Shown here piece after piece: positions 8,349-16,472 of a stretch of DNA of 64,000 nucleotides (the first letter of the stretch is position 1; every line of letters starts with the position of its first letter). The stretch lies in assembly GCF_014203895.1 (NCBI RefSeq), contig NZ_JACHJY010000003.1, forward strand, positions 248,001 to 312,000. Direction: 5' to 3'. The notes beneath the pieces were generated by a model. That model ran no database searches. It was not told the origin of the DNA and saw nothing but the letters and a program-made list of their open reading frames with translations. A program made the position numbers and the translations under genes. This DNA is from Streptomyces nymphaeiformis (GTDB lineage: Bacteria; Actinomycetota; Actinomycetes; Streptomycetales; Streptomycetaceae).

Positions 8349-9845
8349 GTGACTTCCCACCCGCCGTCCGGCCCTCCGTCGGTTCCCCCCGCAGGTCCCC
8401 CCTCGGGCCCCCTCTCGGGTCCGAGCACACGCCCGGGAAGCGCCGGCCCCCCGCCGCCGCCCGGACCGCCCCACGACGGTTCGGGGGGCGGGGGCGGCTC
8501 CGGTGGCGGTGACTCGGGAAGCGGGGGCGGGGGCGGCGGCAAGGGTGGTGGCCGCCCCTGGTGGCGTTCCGTCCCGAAGGTCGCCTCGATCACGGCCGTG
8601 CTCGTGGCCGCCGCCGCGCTGGCGGTCGTCCTCACCAACCGCCCCGACGACAAGGGCGGCACGGCGGGCTCCGGCGGTGGCGAGGTCTTCCTGCAGAACG
8701 CCGCCGCGACCGGCCCGGACCCGTTCACCCGGTCGACGGCCCGCACCGACGGCGGTTCCGCACCGCCGCCCTCGCTGCCGCCCCGCACCGCCTCGACCGT
8801 GCCCGAGGTGTCGGGATCGGCGCCCGGCCTGTACGGCGGTACGCGGTCGGTGTCCAGCTGCGACGTCGAACAGCAGGTGCGCTACCTCTCCGCCGAGCCC
8901 GCGAAGAACGCGGCCTTCGCCTCGGTCGTCGGCGTCCCGGCCGGCGACGTCCCCGCGTATCTCCGGTCCCTGACCCCGCTTCAGCTCCGGGTCGACACCC
9001 GGGTGACGAACCACGGCTTCCGCGACGGCGCGGCCACCGCCTACCAGTCGGTGCTCCAGGCCGGCACGGCGGTCATGGTCGACGGCCACGGCGTGCCGCG
9101 GGTCCGCTGCGCCTGCGGCAACCCGCTCACCGGCCCGGTGGCGCAGAAGGCACCGCGCACGACCGGCACCCCGTGGCCGGGCTACAGCTCCCAGCAGGTG
9201 GTCGTGGTCGCGCCCTCGGTGACCGTCGTGAACGTCTTCGTGGTGTACGACACCGAGGACGACGGCTGGTTCGCGCGGATCCACGGCGACACGGGGAATC
9301 ACGACAGGCCGACGCCTCCTCCGCCTGCCACGCTCTCTCCGGCGCCGTCCACGTCCACTTCTCCTTCCACTTCCAGTTCGTCCCCCTCGTCGCCCGTGCC
9401 GTGCGTGACGGTGACGGGTGGGGAGACCCCGACGCCGAGCAACGGTGTCACCCCGTCGCCGTGCCCCTCGACGCTCTCCCCGTCGACGTCGACGTCCTCC
9501 CCGGAGTCGCCGTCGTCCGATTCCTCCGGCCCGACGGACTCGTCACCGGCGACAGATTCGTCACCGGCGACGGATTCGTCGAGCCCGGCGTCGGAACCGG
9601 CCTCGGACAGCTCGCCACCGCAGCAACCGGCTGAGCAGTCGGCGGCGGCGGTCCCGCCGGTGGCGTCGCTGTCGCCGCTGGGGTCGCGACTCCCGTCGGC
9701 TTCGAAGCCGGGTTCCGGTTCCACTTCCGCTTCGAGTTCCGCATCGGCTTCGGTGGCGCGTTCCGTGGCCGGTTCGGCGTCGGGTTCGGCCTCGGCTCCG
9801 GCGCCCGGCCCCGGGTCCGGGTCCGGGTCCACGCCCCTCGTCTGA
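8349..9845 (+). CDS. DUF6777 protein with single membrane anchor and Ser/Thr-rich tail
   Basis: A 498-aa surface-type protein of unknown function. Order: Pro/Gly-rich cytosolic N-terminus (1-75), one membrane segment (SVPKVASITAVLVAAAALAVVL, about 78-100), the folded DUF6777 region (about 115-320; cysteines in SSCDVEQQV and VRCACGN), then roughly 175 residues of Ser/Thr/Pro-rich low complexity. The tail contains tandem ATDSSP units encoded by short direct repeats around 9545-9580. The N-terminus carries no signal peptidase site, so a signal-anchor topology with the tail outside is likely. GTG at 8349 begins MTSHPPSGPP; upstream in-frame sequence is antisense to the streptophobe gene. Confidence 0.78.
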   Translation: MTSHPPSGPPSVPPAGPPSGPLSGPSTRPGSAGPPPPPGPPHDGSGGGGGSGGGDSGSGGGGGGKGGGRPWWRSVPKVASITAVLVAAAALAVVLTNRPDDKGGTAGSGGGEVFLQNAAATGPDPFTRSTARTDGGSAPPPSLPPRTASTVPEVSGSAPGLYGGTRSVSSCDVEQQVRYLSAEPAKNAAFASVVGVPAGDVPAYLRSLTPLQLRVDTRVTNHGFRDGAATAYQSVLQAGTAVMVDGHGVPRVRCACGNPLTGPVAQKAPRTTGTPWPGYSSQQVVVVAPSVTVVNVFVVYDTEDDGWFARIHGDTGNHDRPTPPPPATLSPAPSTSTSPSTSSSSPSSPVPCVTVTGGETPTPSNGVTPSPCPSTLSPSTSTSSPESPSSDSSGPTDSSPATDSSPATDSSSPASEPASDSSPPQQPAEQSAAAVPPVASLSPLGSRLPSASKPGSGSTSASSSASASVARSVAGSASGSASAPAPGPGSGSGSTPLV

Positions 9846-9867
9846 GCGCCCTGCCAGGACCGCGTCG

Positions 9868-10416
9868 TCAGGGTCGTACCTCCGTGCCGGTCCGTCCTTC
9901 CGGTACGGAGGTACGGGCGTTCCGCCGCAGGACCCGGGCCTCGCCCGGGAGGAGGACCGGGCCCGGGACGGTCAGCACCGGCCCCGGCGCACGGCGCTGG
10001 ACCGCGCGCAGCACCGGCCGCCGGCGCAGCCGGGCGAGCCGGCCCCCGTCCGGCGCCCGGCCGAGGACCAGCAGGTCCCCCGGACGGCCGGCCACCGCGC
10101 ACAGCACGCCCGCCGGGGCACCCCGGACCACCCGCGCCTCGAAGGGAAGGTCCGAGGGGGCGCCGCCGAGCCCGTCGACGAGTGCGCCCTCCAGGCGCCG
10201 CCGGGCGTCCTCGCCCCACAGACGCGCCCAGGCGCGGTCCGGCATCCGGGCGAACAACGCCTCCCCCTCCGGAGGTTCCCAGGCCAGCACCGCCAGGAGC
10301 GCCCTTCCGTCGCGGCGGGCGAGGGCGGCCGCGTACCGCAGAGCGGCGAGTGAGGCGAGCGAACCGGTCACCCCGACGACGACCCGGCCGCCGTCCCGCG
10401 GGAACGGGCCGGTCAT
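9868..10416 (-). CDS. Universal stress protein family protein
   Basis: A 182-aa single-domain UspA-like protein: GGRVVVGVTGSLASLAALRYAAALA at the N-terminus and the nucleotide-binding signature near the C-terminus (DLLVLGRAPDGG...RAPGPVLTVPGP). The typical G-x2-G-x9-GS loop is degenerate here, so ATP binding is uncertain. The ATG overlaps the stop of the upstream 61-aa gene, indicating translational coupling. It is convergent with the DUF6777 gene; the hairpin at 9875-9915 lies inside its last codons. Confidence 0.82.
   Translation of the reverse strand: MTGPFPRDGGRVVVGVTGSLASLAALRYAAALARRDGRALLAVLAWEPPEGEALFARMPDRAWARLWGEDARRRLEGALVDGLGGAPSDLPFEARVVRGAPAGVLCAVAGRPGDLLVLGRAPDGGRLARLRRRPVLRAVQRRAPGPVLTVPGPVLLPGEARVLRRNARTSVPEGRTGTEVRP
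9875..9915. terminator. Hairpin between convergent genes
   Basis: CGTACCTCCGTGCCGG pairs with CCGGTACGGAGGTACG (one mismatch) around a nine-base loop. It lies in the 3' end of the universal stress gene, 30 bp past the DUF6777 stop, and could terminate transcripts arriving from the left; no U-tract, as usual in this GC context. Confidence 0.55.
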
Positions 10417-10598
10417 GCCGGTTCGCAGGTGTGGGCGCCGGGCGCCGGCGTCGCGGCGCGGGGCTCCGCGGGGGTGCGGGCCGCGGTCCTCGCGCGCAGG
10501 GCCCGGAGCCAGGCTCCGATCGGCACCGGGCGGGCCGCGCGCTCCTCCGCTCGCCGCTGCCACATCCGCTCGTCGCGGTCGGTGAAGTGTTCGAACAT
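10413..10598 (-). CDS. Small hypothetical protein coupled to the universal stress gene
   Basis: A 61-aa basic protein (MFEHFTDRDERMWQRRAEER...), with no membrane segment and an Ala/Pro-rich C-terminus. I accept it because GGAAGG stands well placed before its ATG and its stop overlaps the next ATG by 4 bp. The family is unknown. It is divergent from the MocR regulator. Confidence 0.65.
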   Translation of the reverse strand: MFEHFTDRDERMWQRRAEERAARPVPIGAWLRALRARTAARTPAEPRAATPAPGAHTCEPA

Positions 10599-10645
10599 CG
10601 ACCGTTTCCTTCCATGAGGGCCACTGGAGAGGAGTCTGTAGGCTT

Positions 10646-10682
10646 ATTGGCCCGGACAGCAGAGCCAATGAGGAGTGATTGG
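10646..10682. promoter_or_regulatory. ATTGG/CCAAT sites upstream of MocR gene
   Basis: ATTGG (10646-10650), CCAAT (10665-10669) and ATTGG (10678-10682) lie in the 85-bp divergent gap, an inverted and a direct arrangement of one pentamer ending two bases before the regulator's ATG. MocR proteins commonly bind such spaced repeats in their own promoter; that assignment is inferred. Confidence 0.4.
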
Positions 10683-10683
10683 C

Positions 10684-12153
10684 ATGGCAGTGGCACGTGT
10701 GGTCCACACCGCGGACCGGACCCTGACGGGCCGCCAGCTCGCATCGCTGCTCACCCCTCCCCCGGACGGCCGCTTCGGGTACCGGGAGCTCGCGCGGGCC
10801 GTACGGGAGGCGCTGCTCGACGGCCGGGTGGCGCTGCGGCTGCGACTGCCGGCCGAGCGGGAGCTCGCCGCGGTCCTGGGCGTGAGCCGCACCACCGTGA
10901 CGGGGGCGTACGACCTGCTCCGGGAGAGCGGTTACGCGCACAGCCGGCGCGGCGCCGGTACGTGGACCGCACTGCCGGACGGGCAGGCGCCCACCGCGCT
11001 CGGCGCCTTCCAGGACGACACCGGCGCGGTCATCGACCTCGCGCTCGCCGCCCCGCACGCGCCGGAGGCCGAGCTGACCGCCGCGCTCGCGGCGGCCGCC
11101 GCCGAGCTGCCGCGCTACGCCGGCGCGCAGGGCTACCACCCGTACGGGCTGCCCGCGCTGCGCGCCGCGATCGCCGACCGCTACACGGCCCGGGGCCTGC
11201 CGACCCTGCCGGACCAGATCCTCGTCACGACGGGTGCGCAGCAGGCCGTCTCGCTGGTGCTCACGCTGCTCGGCCGGACCGGCGACCGGGTCCTTGCCGA
11301 GAACCCCTCGTACACGAACGCCCTCGACGCGATGCGGGGGCGCATGCTCCGGGTGACGCCGGTCCCGGTGACGGAGGCAGGCTGGGACTCCGGGCTCGTC
11401 GACGCCGCGCTCCGGCAGACCGCGCCGCGTCTCGCCTATCTGATCCCGGACTTCCACAACCCGACCGGGCGGCTCATGCCGACGGAGCAGCGCCGGGAGC
11501 TCGCGCGGTCCGCGCGGGCCACCGGGACGTGGCTGGTGGTCGACGAGACGTTGACGGACATCGCCCTCGACGTGCCCGCGCCGGTGCCGTTCGCCGCGGC
11601 TGCGGGCGGGGGCGACGGTGAGCAGATCATCTCCGTCGGCTCGCTGAGCAAGAGCTGCTGGGGCGGGCTCCGGGTCGGCTGGGTGCGGGCCGCGTCCCGT
11701 GTGGTGACCGAGCTGGCCCGGGTCCGGATCACGGCCGACCTGTCCGGTTCCGTGCTCGACCAGCTGGTGGCCGTCGCCCTGATCGACCGTCTCGACGTGA
11801 TCCTGCCGCAGCGCCTCGACGAGCTGCGGCTGCGCCGGTCCGCGCTGAGCGACTCCCTGGCCCGGCATCTGCCGGAGTGGCGGTGGGAGGTGCCGCCGGG
11901 CGGGATGTGCCTCTGGATCGACCTGGGCCGGCCGGTCGCGTCCGCCCTCGCGTCCCGCGCCCTGCGGCACGGGGTGCGGGTGGAGGGCGGGGCCCGGTTC
12001 GGAGTGGATCCGGGGACGCACGAGCACCGGCTGCGGATCCCGTTCACGCTGCCCCTGGACGTGTACGAACCGGCGGCGGAGCGGCTCGCGGCGGCCCTGG
12101 AGAACGCCCCCGGGCACGTCGCCGACCCGGCCCTGCCGGACTGGGTGGCCTGA
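10684..12153 (+). CDS. MocR-type (GntR/aminotransferase fusion) regulator
   Basis: A 489-aa regulator: GntR winged helix at about 35-105 (LPAERELAAVLGVSRTTVTGAYDLLRESGYAHSRRGAGTW) fused to a fold-type I aminotransferase-like domain (130-480). The PLP lysine is K323 in SLSKSCWGG; NPTGR and YTNALD elements are also present. Such proteins are usually PLP-sensing or amino-acid-sensing transcription factors rather than enzymes. ATG at 10684 is preferred over GTG at 10675 because GAGGAG is eight bases upstream of it. It is divergent from the 61-aa/universal stress pair, its likely target. Confidence 0.87.
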   Translation: MAVARVVHTADRTLTGRQLASLLTPPPDGRFGYRELARAVREALLDGRVALRLRLPAERELAAVLGVSRTTVTGAYDLLRESGYAHSRRGAGTWTALPDGQAPTALGAFQDDTGAVIDLALAAPHAPEAELTAALAAAAAELPRYAGAQGYHPYGLPALRAAIADRYTARGLPTLPDQILVTTGAQQAVSLVLTLLGRTGDRVLAENPSYTNALDAMRGRMLRVTPVPVTEAGWDSGLVDAALRQTAPRLAYLIPDFHNPTGRLMPTEQRRELARSARATGTWLVVDETLTDIALDVPAPVPFAAAAGGGDGEQIISVGSLSKSCWGGLRVGWVRAASRVVTELARVRITADLSGSVLDQLVAVALIDRLDVILPQRLDELRLRRSALSDSLARHLPEWRWEVPPGGMCLWIDLGRPVASALASRALRHGVRVEGGARFGVDPGTHEHRLRIPFTLPLDVYEPAAERLAAALENAPGHVADPALPDWVA

Positions 12154-12284
12154 CCGGCCCGGCGGGCCGCGCGAGCCGCGCGAGCCGGGCGGGCTCTGTG
12201 GGCGGCGCGAGCCGGGCTGGCTGGGTGGGCTGGTCGGGCTCGGTGGCGGCCTCATATTCGGATGCCCGTCCGGGATGGTCCGTG

Positions 12285-12290
12285 TACGGT
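12285..12290 (+). promoter_or_regulatory. -10 box (TACGGT), leaderless start of the FBP gene
   Basis: TACGGT is followed by seven bases and the GTG at 12298, with no Shine-Dalgarno sequence. The gap to the left (12154-12284) holds only short GCGAGCCG-type repeats. Confidence 0.4.
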
Positions 12291-12297
12291 CCACCGA

Positions 12298-12801
12298 GTG
12301 GAAGCGCTCTCCGACAAACAGATCCGCTCGTCCTTCGTGAACTGCACCAAGGGCGAGGCGGCGCGGCTCAAGCTGCCCCTCGACTTCGCCGAACTCCCCT
12401 GGGAGGACCTGGACTTCCTCGGCTGGGTCGACCCGGGCGCGCCCCTGCGGGCGCACCTGGTCGTACCGCGCGAGGACGGGCCGCTCGGCGTGACCCTGCG
12501 GGTCCCGGCCACCGGACGCACCAGTGCCGTGAAGTCCAGCATGTGCCAGGTCTGCCTGACGGCGCACGCGTCCTCGGGCGTCACGCTCCTGGTGGCGCCG
12601 CTGGCCGGCAGCCGCGGCCGCGAGGGGAACACGGTCGGCATCTACCTCTGCGCCGACCTCGCCTGCTCCCTCTACGTCCGGGGCCGGCGGCAGCCGAAGC
12701 TGCGCGCCCGGCGCCACGAGGAGTCCCTCACCCTCGACGAGCAGGTCGCCCGGCTGACGGGCAACCTGGACGCGTTCGTCGACCGGGTGACGGCGGGCTG
12801 A
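12298..12801 (+). CDS. FBP-type zinc-finger protein (FusB-like, putative EF-G binding)
   Basis: A 167-aa protein with the C-terminal treble-clef zinc finger seen in FusB/FBP proteins: CQVC at about residues 82-85 and CADLAC about 35 residues later supply four cysteines. Staphylococcal FusB binds elongation factor G and rescues it from fusidic acid; whether this actinobacterial relative does so is unproven. The N-terminal half (FVNCTKGEAARLKLPLDFAELPWEDLDFLGW) is family-typical. I place the start at GTG 12298 rather than ATG 12262 because of the leaderless -10 box. Convergent with the acyl-CoA dehydrogenase. Confidence 0.78.
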   Translation: MEALSDKQIRSSFVNCTKGEAARLKLPLDFAELPWEDLDFLGWVDPGAPLRAHLVVPREDGPLGVTLRVPATGRTSAVKSSMCQVCLTAHASSGVTLLVAPLAGSRGREGNTVGIYLCADLACSLYVRGRRQPKLRARRHEESLTLDEQVARLTGNLDAFVDRVTAG

Positions 12802-12822
12802 GGAACCGGAGGGTGTCCGGGC

Positions 12823-14004
12823 TCAGCGGAAGGCCTGCTCGCCGGTGAGCGCCTTGCCGATGACCAGGGAGTGGACCTCGCTCGTGCCCTCGTAGGTGAG
12901 CACCGACTCCAGGTTGTTGGCGTGGCGCAGCACCGGGTACTCCAGGGTGATGCCGTTGGCGCCCAGGATGGTCCGGCACTCGCGGGCGATCGCGATCGCC
13001 TCGCGGACGTTGTTCAGCTTGCCCACGCTGACCTGCTCGGGGGTGAGCGTGCCCGCGTCCTTGAGCCGGCCGAGGTGGAGGGCGAGGAGCATGCCCTTGC
13101 CGAGCTCGACGGACATGTCGGCGAGCTTCTGCTGCGTCAGCTGGTACGAGGCGAGGGAGCGGGCGAAGACGACCCGGTCCTTGGCGTAGGAGATCGCCGT
13201 CTCCAGGCAGTCGCGGGCGGCGCCGAGCGCGCCGAAGACGATGCCGAAGCGGGCCTCGTTGAGGCAGCCGAGCGGGCCGGAGAGGCCGCGGGCCTCGGGC
13301 AGCATCGCGTCGGCGGGGAGCCGCACGTCCTCGAAGACCAGTTCGCTGGTGACGCTCGCGCGCAGCGAGAGCTTCATCTTGATCTCGGGGGCGCTGAAGC
13401 CGGGGGTGCCGGCCGGGACGAGGAAGCCGCGGACGCCGTCCTCGGTCCGCGCCCAGACGACGGCGACGTCGGCCACCGAGCCGTTGGTGATCCACATCTT
13501 GGTGCCGTTCAGCACCCAGTCGGAGCCGTCGCGCTTGGCGTTGGTCCGCATCGCGCCCGGGTCCGAACCGGCGTCCGGCTCGGTGAGGCCGAAGCACCCG
13601 ATGTACTCGCCGGCCGCCATCTTCGGCAGCCACTGCTGCTTCTGCTCCTCGGAGCCGTACTTCCAGATCGCGTACATGGCGAGGGAACCCTGTACGGAGA
13701 CGAGGGAGCGCAGTCCGGAGTCGACGGCCTCCAGCTCCAGGCAGGCCAGGCCGTACGCGACGGAGTTGGTGCCCGCGCAGCCGTAGCCCTCCAGGTGCAT
13801 GCCGAGCACGCCGGCGCCGCCGAGGGTGCGGGCCAGCTCGCGGGCGGGGATCTCGCCCTTCTCGAACCAGCCGGCGACGTGCGGCCGCAGCTCGCGGTCG
13901 GCGACGGCGCGCACGGTGTTCCGGATGTCCCGTTCCTCGTCGGTCAGGAGTCCGTCGATGGCGAGCAGGTCGAAGGGGTGGACGGGGGTGGACGGCGACT
14001 TCAC
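12823..14004 (-). CDS. Acyl-CoA dehydrogenase, glutaryl-CoA dehydrogenase-like
   Basis: FAD-dependent acyl-CoA dehydrogenase of 393 aa. Visible: CFGLTEPDAGSDPGAM (FAD/substrate loop), MWITNG, and YEGTSEVHSLVIG near the C-terminus, where glutaryl-CoA dehydrogenases carry the catalytic Glu (YEGT). This would place it in lysine/tryptophan or glutarate degradation, using glutaryl-CoA; another short-chain or branched substrate is possible. Start GTG follows AGGAGG at six bases. It diverges from a CoA-transferase across the GGATCC array, and the two very likely share regulation, the transferase making the CoA ester that this enzyme oxidises. Confidence 0.9.
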   Translation of the reverse strand: MKSPSTPVHPFDLLAIDGLLTDEERDIRNTVRAVADRELRPHVAGWFEKGEIPARELARTLGGAGVLGMHLEGYGCAGTNSVAYGLACLELEAVDSGLRSLVSVQGSLAMYAIWKYGSEEQKQQWLPKMAAGEYIGCFGLTEPDAGSDPGAMRTNAKRDGSDWVLNGTKMWITNGSVADVAVVWARTEDGVRGFLVPAGTPGFSAPEIKMKLSLRASVTSELVFEDVRLPADAMLPEARGLSGPLGCLNEARFGIVFGALGAARDCLETAISYAKDRVVFARSLASYQLTQQKLADMSVELGKGMLLALHLGRLKDAGTLTPEQVSVGKLNNVREAIAIARECRTILGANGITLEYPVLRHANNLESVLTYEGTSEVHSLVIGKALTGEQAFR

Positions 14005-14061
14005 GGACGGCCTCCTGGCGACTGTGGCAACTCGGCGAGCCGAAGCGTAGCGGCAGATCGG

Positions 14062-14207
14062 ATATTGGATCCAGTATTGAAAATCCCACACCCGAGCCCT
14101 ACGGTCCGATTGGATCCAATCTCCAACCACCCGGATCCAATCGCCCGGATCCAATCTCCAATCGGCTGGATCCGACCTCCGGATATCGGATCCAGTCTCC
14201 GGTATCC
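14062..14207. promoter_or_regulatory. Array of six GGATCC-centred operator-like sites
   Basis: GGATCC occurs at 14067, 14112, 14133, 14147, 14168 and 14188, within 127 bp of the divergent promoter region. The second copy sits in a perfect 14-bp palindrome, GATTGGATCCAATC (14108-14121); the first is a near palindrome (ATATTGGATCCAGTAT), and others read CGGATCCAATC. Centre spacings are 45, 21, 14, 21 and 20 bp, so several sites are about two helical turns apart. The region is also notably AT-richer than the flanks. The FCD-type GntR protein two genes downstream is the likely ligand. Confidence 0.7.
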
Positions 14208-14231
14208 ACCAGCGGGAGCGAGGGAAGCCTC

Positions 14232-15458
14232 ATGCGCGCAGCTCAGCCGGACCCACCGGGCGCACCGGACACACCGGGCACGCCACCGACGGCCGGTGCC
14301 CTGTCCGGGATCGTCGTCGCCGACTTCGGCCGGGTGCTCGCCGGGCCGTACATGACCATGCTCCTCGCCGACCTCGGCGCGGACGTGATCAAGATCGAGC
14401 GGCCGGGCTCCGGTGACGACACGCGCGCGTGGGGCCCGCCGTTCGCCGCCGGCGAGGCCACGTACTTCCTCGGCGTGAACCGGAACAAGCGCTCCGTCTC
14501 GCTCGACCTCACGGACCCCGGGGACCTCGCCACGGCCCGCGCGATCGTGGACCGCGCGGACGTCCTCGTCGAGAACTTCCGCCCCGGCACGATGGAGAAG
14601 CTCGGCCTCGGATACGAGGACGTGCGGGCGGGCAACCCCGGGCTCGTCTACTGCTCGGTGACCGGCTTCGGCACCGCAGAGGGCGCCCGGCTGCCCGGTT
14701 ACGACCTGCTCGTGCAGGCCATGGGCGGGCTGATGAGCGTGACGGGCGAACCCGACGGGCAGGGCACGAAGGCGGGCGTCGCCCTGGTCGACGTCATCAC
14801 CGGCCTCCACGCGGGCCTCGGGGTGCTCGCCGCCCTGCGCCACCGGGAGCGCACCGGCGAGGGGCAGCGGGTCGAGGTCTCCCTGCTCACCTCCCTCCTC
14901 TCGGCGCTCACCAACCAGGCCGCCGCGCACCTCGGGGCCGGGGTGGTGCCGCGCGCGATGGGCAACAGGCACCCGAGCATCGCCCCGTACGAGGTGTTCG
15001 AGGCGGGGGACAGGCCGCTCGTCCTCGCCGTGGGCAACGACCGGCAGTTCGGGGCGCTGTGCGAGCGGCTCGGCCGGCCGGAGCTCGCCGGGGATCCCCG
15101 CTTCGCGACGAACACGGCCCGGGTCGCCCACCGCGAGGAGCTGGTCGAGGCCCTCTCCGGCCCGCTCGCCGGCCGTACCGCCGACGGCTGGTTCGAGGAG
15201 CTCACCGCGGCGGGCGTGCCCTGCGGCCCCATCAACGACCTGGCGGCCGCCTTCGAGCTCGCCGACCGGCTGGGGCTCGCGCCGCGCGTCCCGGAGTCGG
15301 CGGCCGGCCCCGGACAGGTCGCCAACCCGATCCGGCTCGACGCCACCCCGCCCTCCTACCGCACCGCTCCCCCGCGCCTGGGCGAGCACACGGACGGGGT
15401 GCTGGCGGAGCTGGGACGAGTTGTCCACAGGCCGTCAGCGGCGGACGGCGGCGCGTAG
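14232..15458 (+). CDS. CoA-transferase family III (CaiB/BaiF) protein
   Basis: A 408-aa formyl-CoA transferase/CaiB-type enzyme that moves CoA between carboxylic acids. Family features: VVADFGRVLAGPYMTMLLADLGADVIKIE at the N-terminus, the catalytic aspartate in the GYDLLVQAMGGLMSVTG region, and GPINDLAAAF late. ATG 14232 follows GGGAGCGAGGGAAG. Divergent from the glutaryl-CoA dehydrogenase-like gene and followed by a GntR regulator 66 bp later; the trio resembles a dicarboxylate (glutarate-type) activation and oxidation module, a function inferred from context. Confidence 0.9.
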   Translation: MRAAQPDPPGAPDTPGTPPTAGALSGIVVADFGRVLAGPYMTMLLADLGADVIKIERPGSGDDTRAWGPPFAAGEATYFLGVNRNKRSVSLDLTDPGDLATARAIVDRADVLVENFRPGTMEKLGLGYEDVRAGNPGLVYCSVTGFGTAEGARLPGYDLLVQAMGGLMSVTGEPDGQGTKAGVALVDVITGLHAGLGVLAALRHRERTGEGQRVEVSLLTSLLSALTNQAAAHLGAGVVPRAMGNRHPSIAPYEVFEAGDRPLVLAVGNDRQFGALCERLGRPELAGDPRFATNTARVAHREELVEALSGPLAGRTADGWFEELTAAGVPCGPINDLAAAFELADRLGLAPRVPESAAGPGQVANPIRLDATPPSYRTAPPRLGEHTDGVLAELGRVVHRPSAADGGA

Positions 15459-15524
15459 GAAGATGGTCGGCACCGGCGGCGGGGTCCGCCGCCGGCGACG
15501 TGAGGGAACGGAAGGTCACAGGCG

Positions 15525-16205
15525 ATGAGCAGCGCGGAGCAGAGGCGGCGGCCGCAGACCGCCCAGCAGTTCGTCCTGGAGGAACTGCGGCGCGCCATCA
15601 CCACCGGTGAACTCAGGCCGGGCGGGCCGATCCGCCAGGAGGCCCTGGCGGCCCGGTTCGAGGTGAGCCGGGTGCCGCTGCGCGAGGCCCTGAAGGCCCT
15701 GGAGGCCGAGGGCCTGGTGGTCCATCACGTCCACCGGGGCTACTTCGTCGCGGAGCTCTCCCTGAACGACCTGGAGGAGATCTACCGGATCCGGCAGCTC
15801 CTGGAGACCGAGGCGGTCCGCATGGCCGTGCGGTGGACGCCGGACGGCACGATCGCCGCGCTCGAACGGATCCAGCGGGACGTGGAGCGGGCCGCCGACG
15901 AAGGGGACGTGGCCGCGATGGCGGCGGCGAACCGGCTCTTCCACTTCACCCTCGTCGAGGCGTCCGGGATGCCGCGCCTGGTCCGCCTCATCGCCACCCT
16001 GTGGGACGCCACCGACGCGTACCGCTCGCTCTACTACGCCGAGTCCGGGCACCGGAAGCAGGCCATACGGGAGCACCGCGCCGTCATCTCCTCGCTCCGC
16101 CACGGCGACGAGGAGAACACCGTCCGCTGGCTCGACGAGCACCGGGCCCACGCGGTGGCCGCGCTGCGCAAGGTCCTTGACGTGAAGGCCCCGGAAGAGG
16201 ACTGA
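15525..16205 (+). CDS. GntR family regulator, FadR/FCD subfamily
   Basis: A 226-aa regulator: winged helix at residues 10-75 (LRRAITTGELRPGGPIRQEALAARFEVSRVPLREALKALEAEGLV) and a helical FCD ligand domain (80-215) with the metal/carboxylate-binding histidines in NRLFHFTL and EHRAVISSL...WLDEHRAHA. FCD regulators typically sense carboxylic acids. ATG follows GGAAGG. It is the third gene of the array-controlled cluster and the obvious candidate to bind the GGATCC sites. Confidence 0.9.
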   Translation: MSSAEQRRRPQTAQQFVLEELRRAITTGELRPGGPIRQEALAARFEVSRVPLREALKALEAEGLVVHHVHRGYFVAELSLNDLEEIYRIRQLLETEAVRMAVRWTPDGTIAALERIQRDVERAADEGDVAAMAAANRLFHFTLVEASGMPRLVRLIATLWDATDAYRSLYYAESGHRKQAIREHRAVISSLRHGDEENTVRWLDEHRAHAVAALRKVLDVKAPEED

Positions 16206-16324
16206 CCTCGCGCGGAGGACCCGGCGAACCCGGTACGGGACCGGCCCCGCCGGTGGGCGGGAGTGGGGTGGTGCCGTCGATCACGGCGGCTCTTCGGGAG
16301 GCGGGGGCGGGAGAACGGAAGGCT

Positions 16325-16330
16325 TATGAT
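16325..16330 (+). promoter_or_regulatory. Candidate -10 box (TATGAT) upstream of lipoprotein gene
   Basis: TATGAT stands out in a GC-rich gap (16206-16472). It would give the lipoprotein gene a leader of about 135 nt, or drive a leaderless 30-codon ORF starting at GTG 16339. No clear -35. Confidence 0.35.
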
Positions 16331-16338
16331 CTCCGGCC

Positions 16339-16431
16339 GTGGGGACGAGTACAGGCCACGGCGCCCTGCCCTCCTCGCTGCCCCGCACCCGCAACCGCGG
16401 TGCGGAACAACGCGTCTTCGGACCTGCCTGA
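16339..16431 (+). CDS. Possible leaderless micro-ORF (30 aa)
   Basis: GTG eight bases after TATGAT opens a 30-codon frame (MGTSTGHGALPSSLPRTRNR...) ending at TGA 16429-16431. It has no ribosome-binding site and no recognised relative. Support is only its position relative to the -10 box, so it may be simply untranslated leader. Confidence 0.22.
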   Translation: MGTSTGHGALPSSLPRTRNRGAEQRVFGPA

Positions 16432-16472
16432 CGGCGGGCGGACGGCGCGGACGGACGTAAGGGAGTCCTGCG

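Noticed and set aside
14062..14207. GGATCC cluster considered as a vector polylinker or cloning scar
   Set aside because: The six BamHI-type words sit in differing natural contexts with symmetric AATC/GATT flanks and helical spacing, and both flanks are ordinary chromosomal genes.
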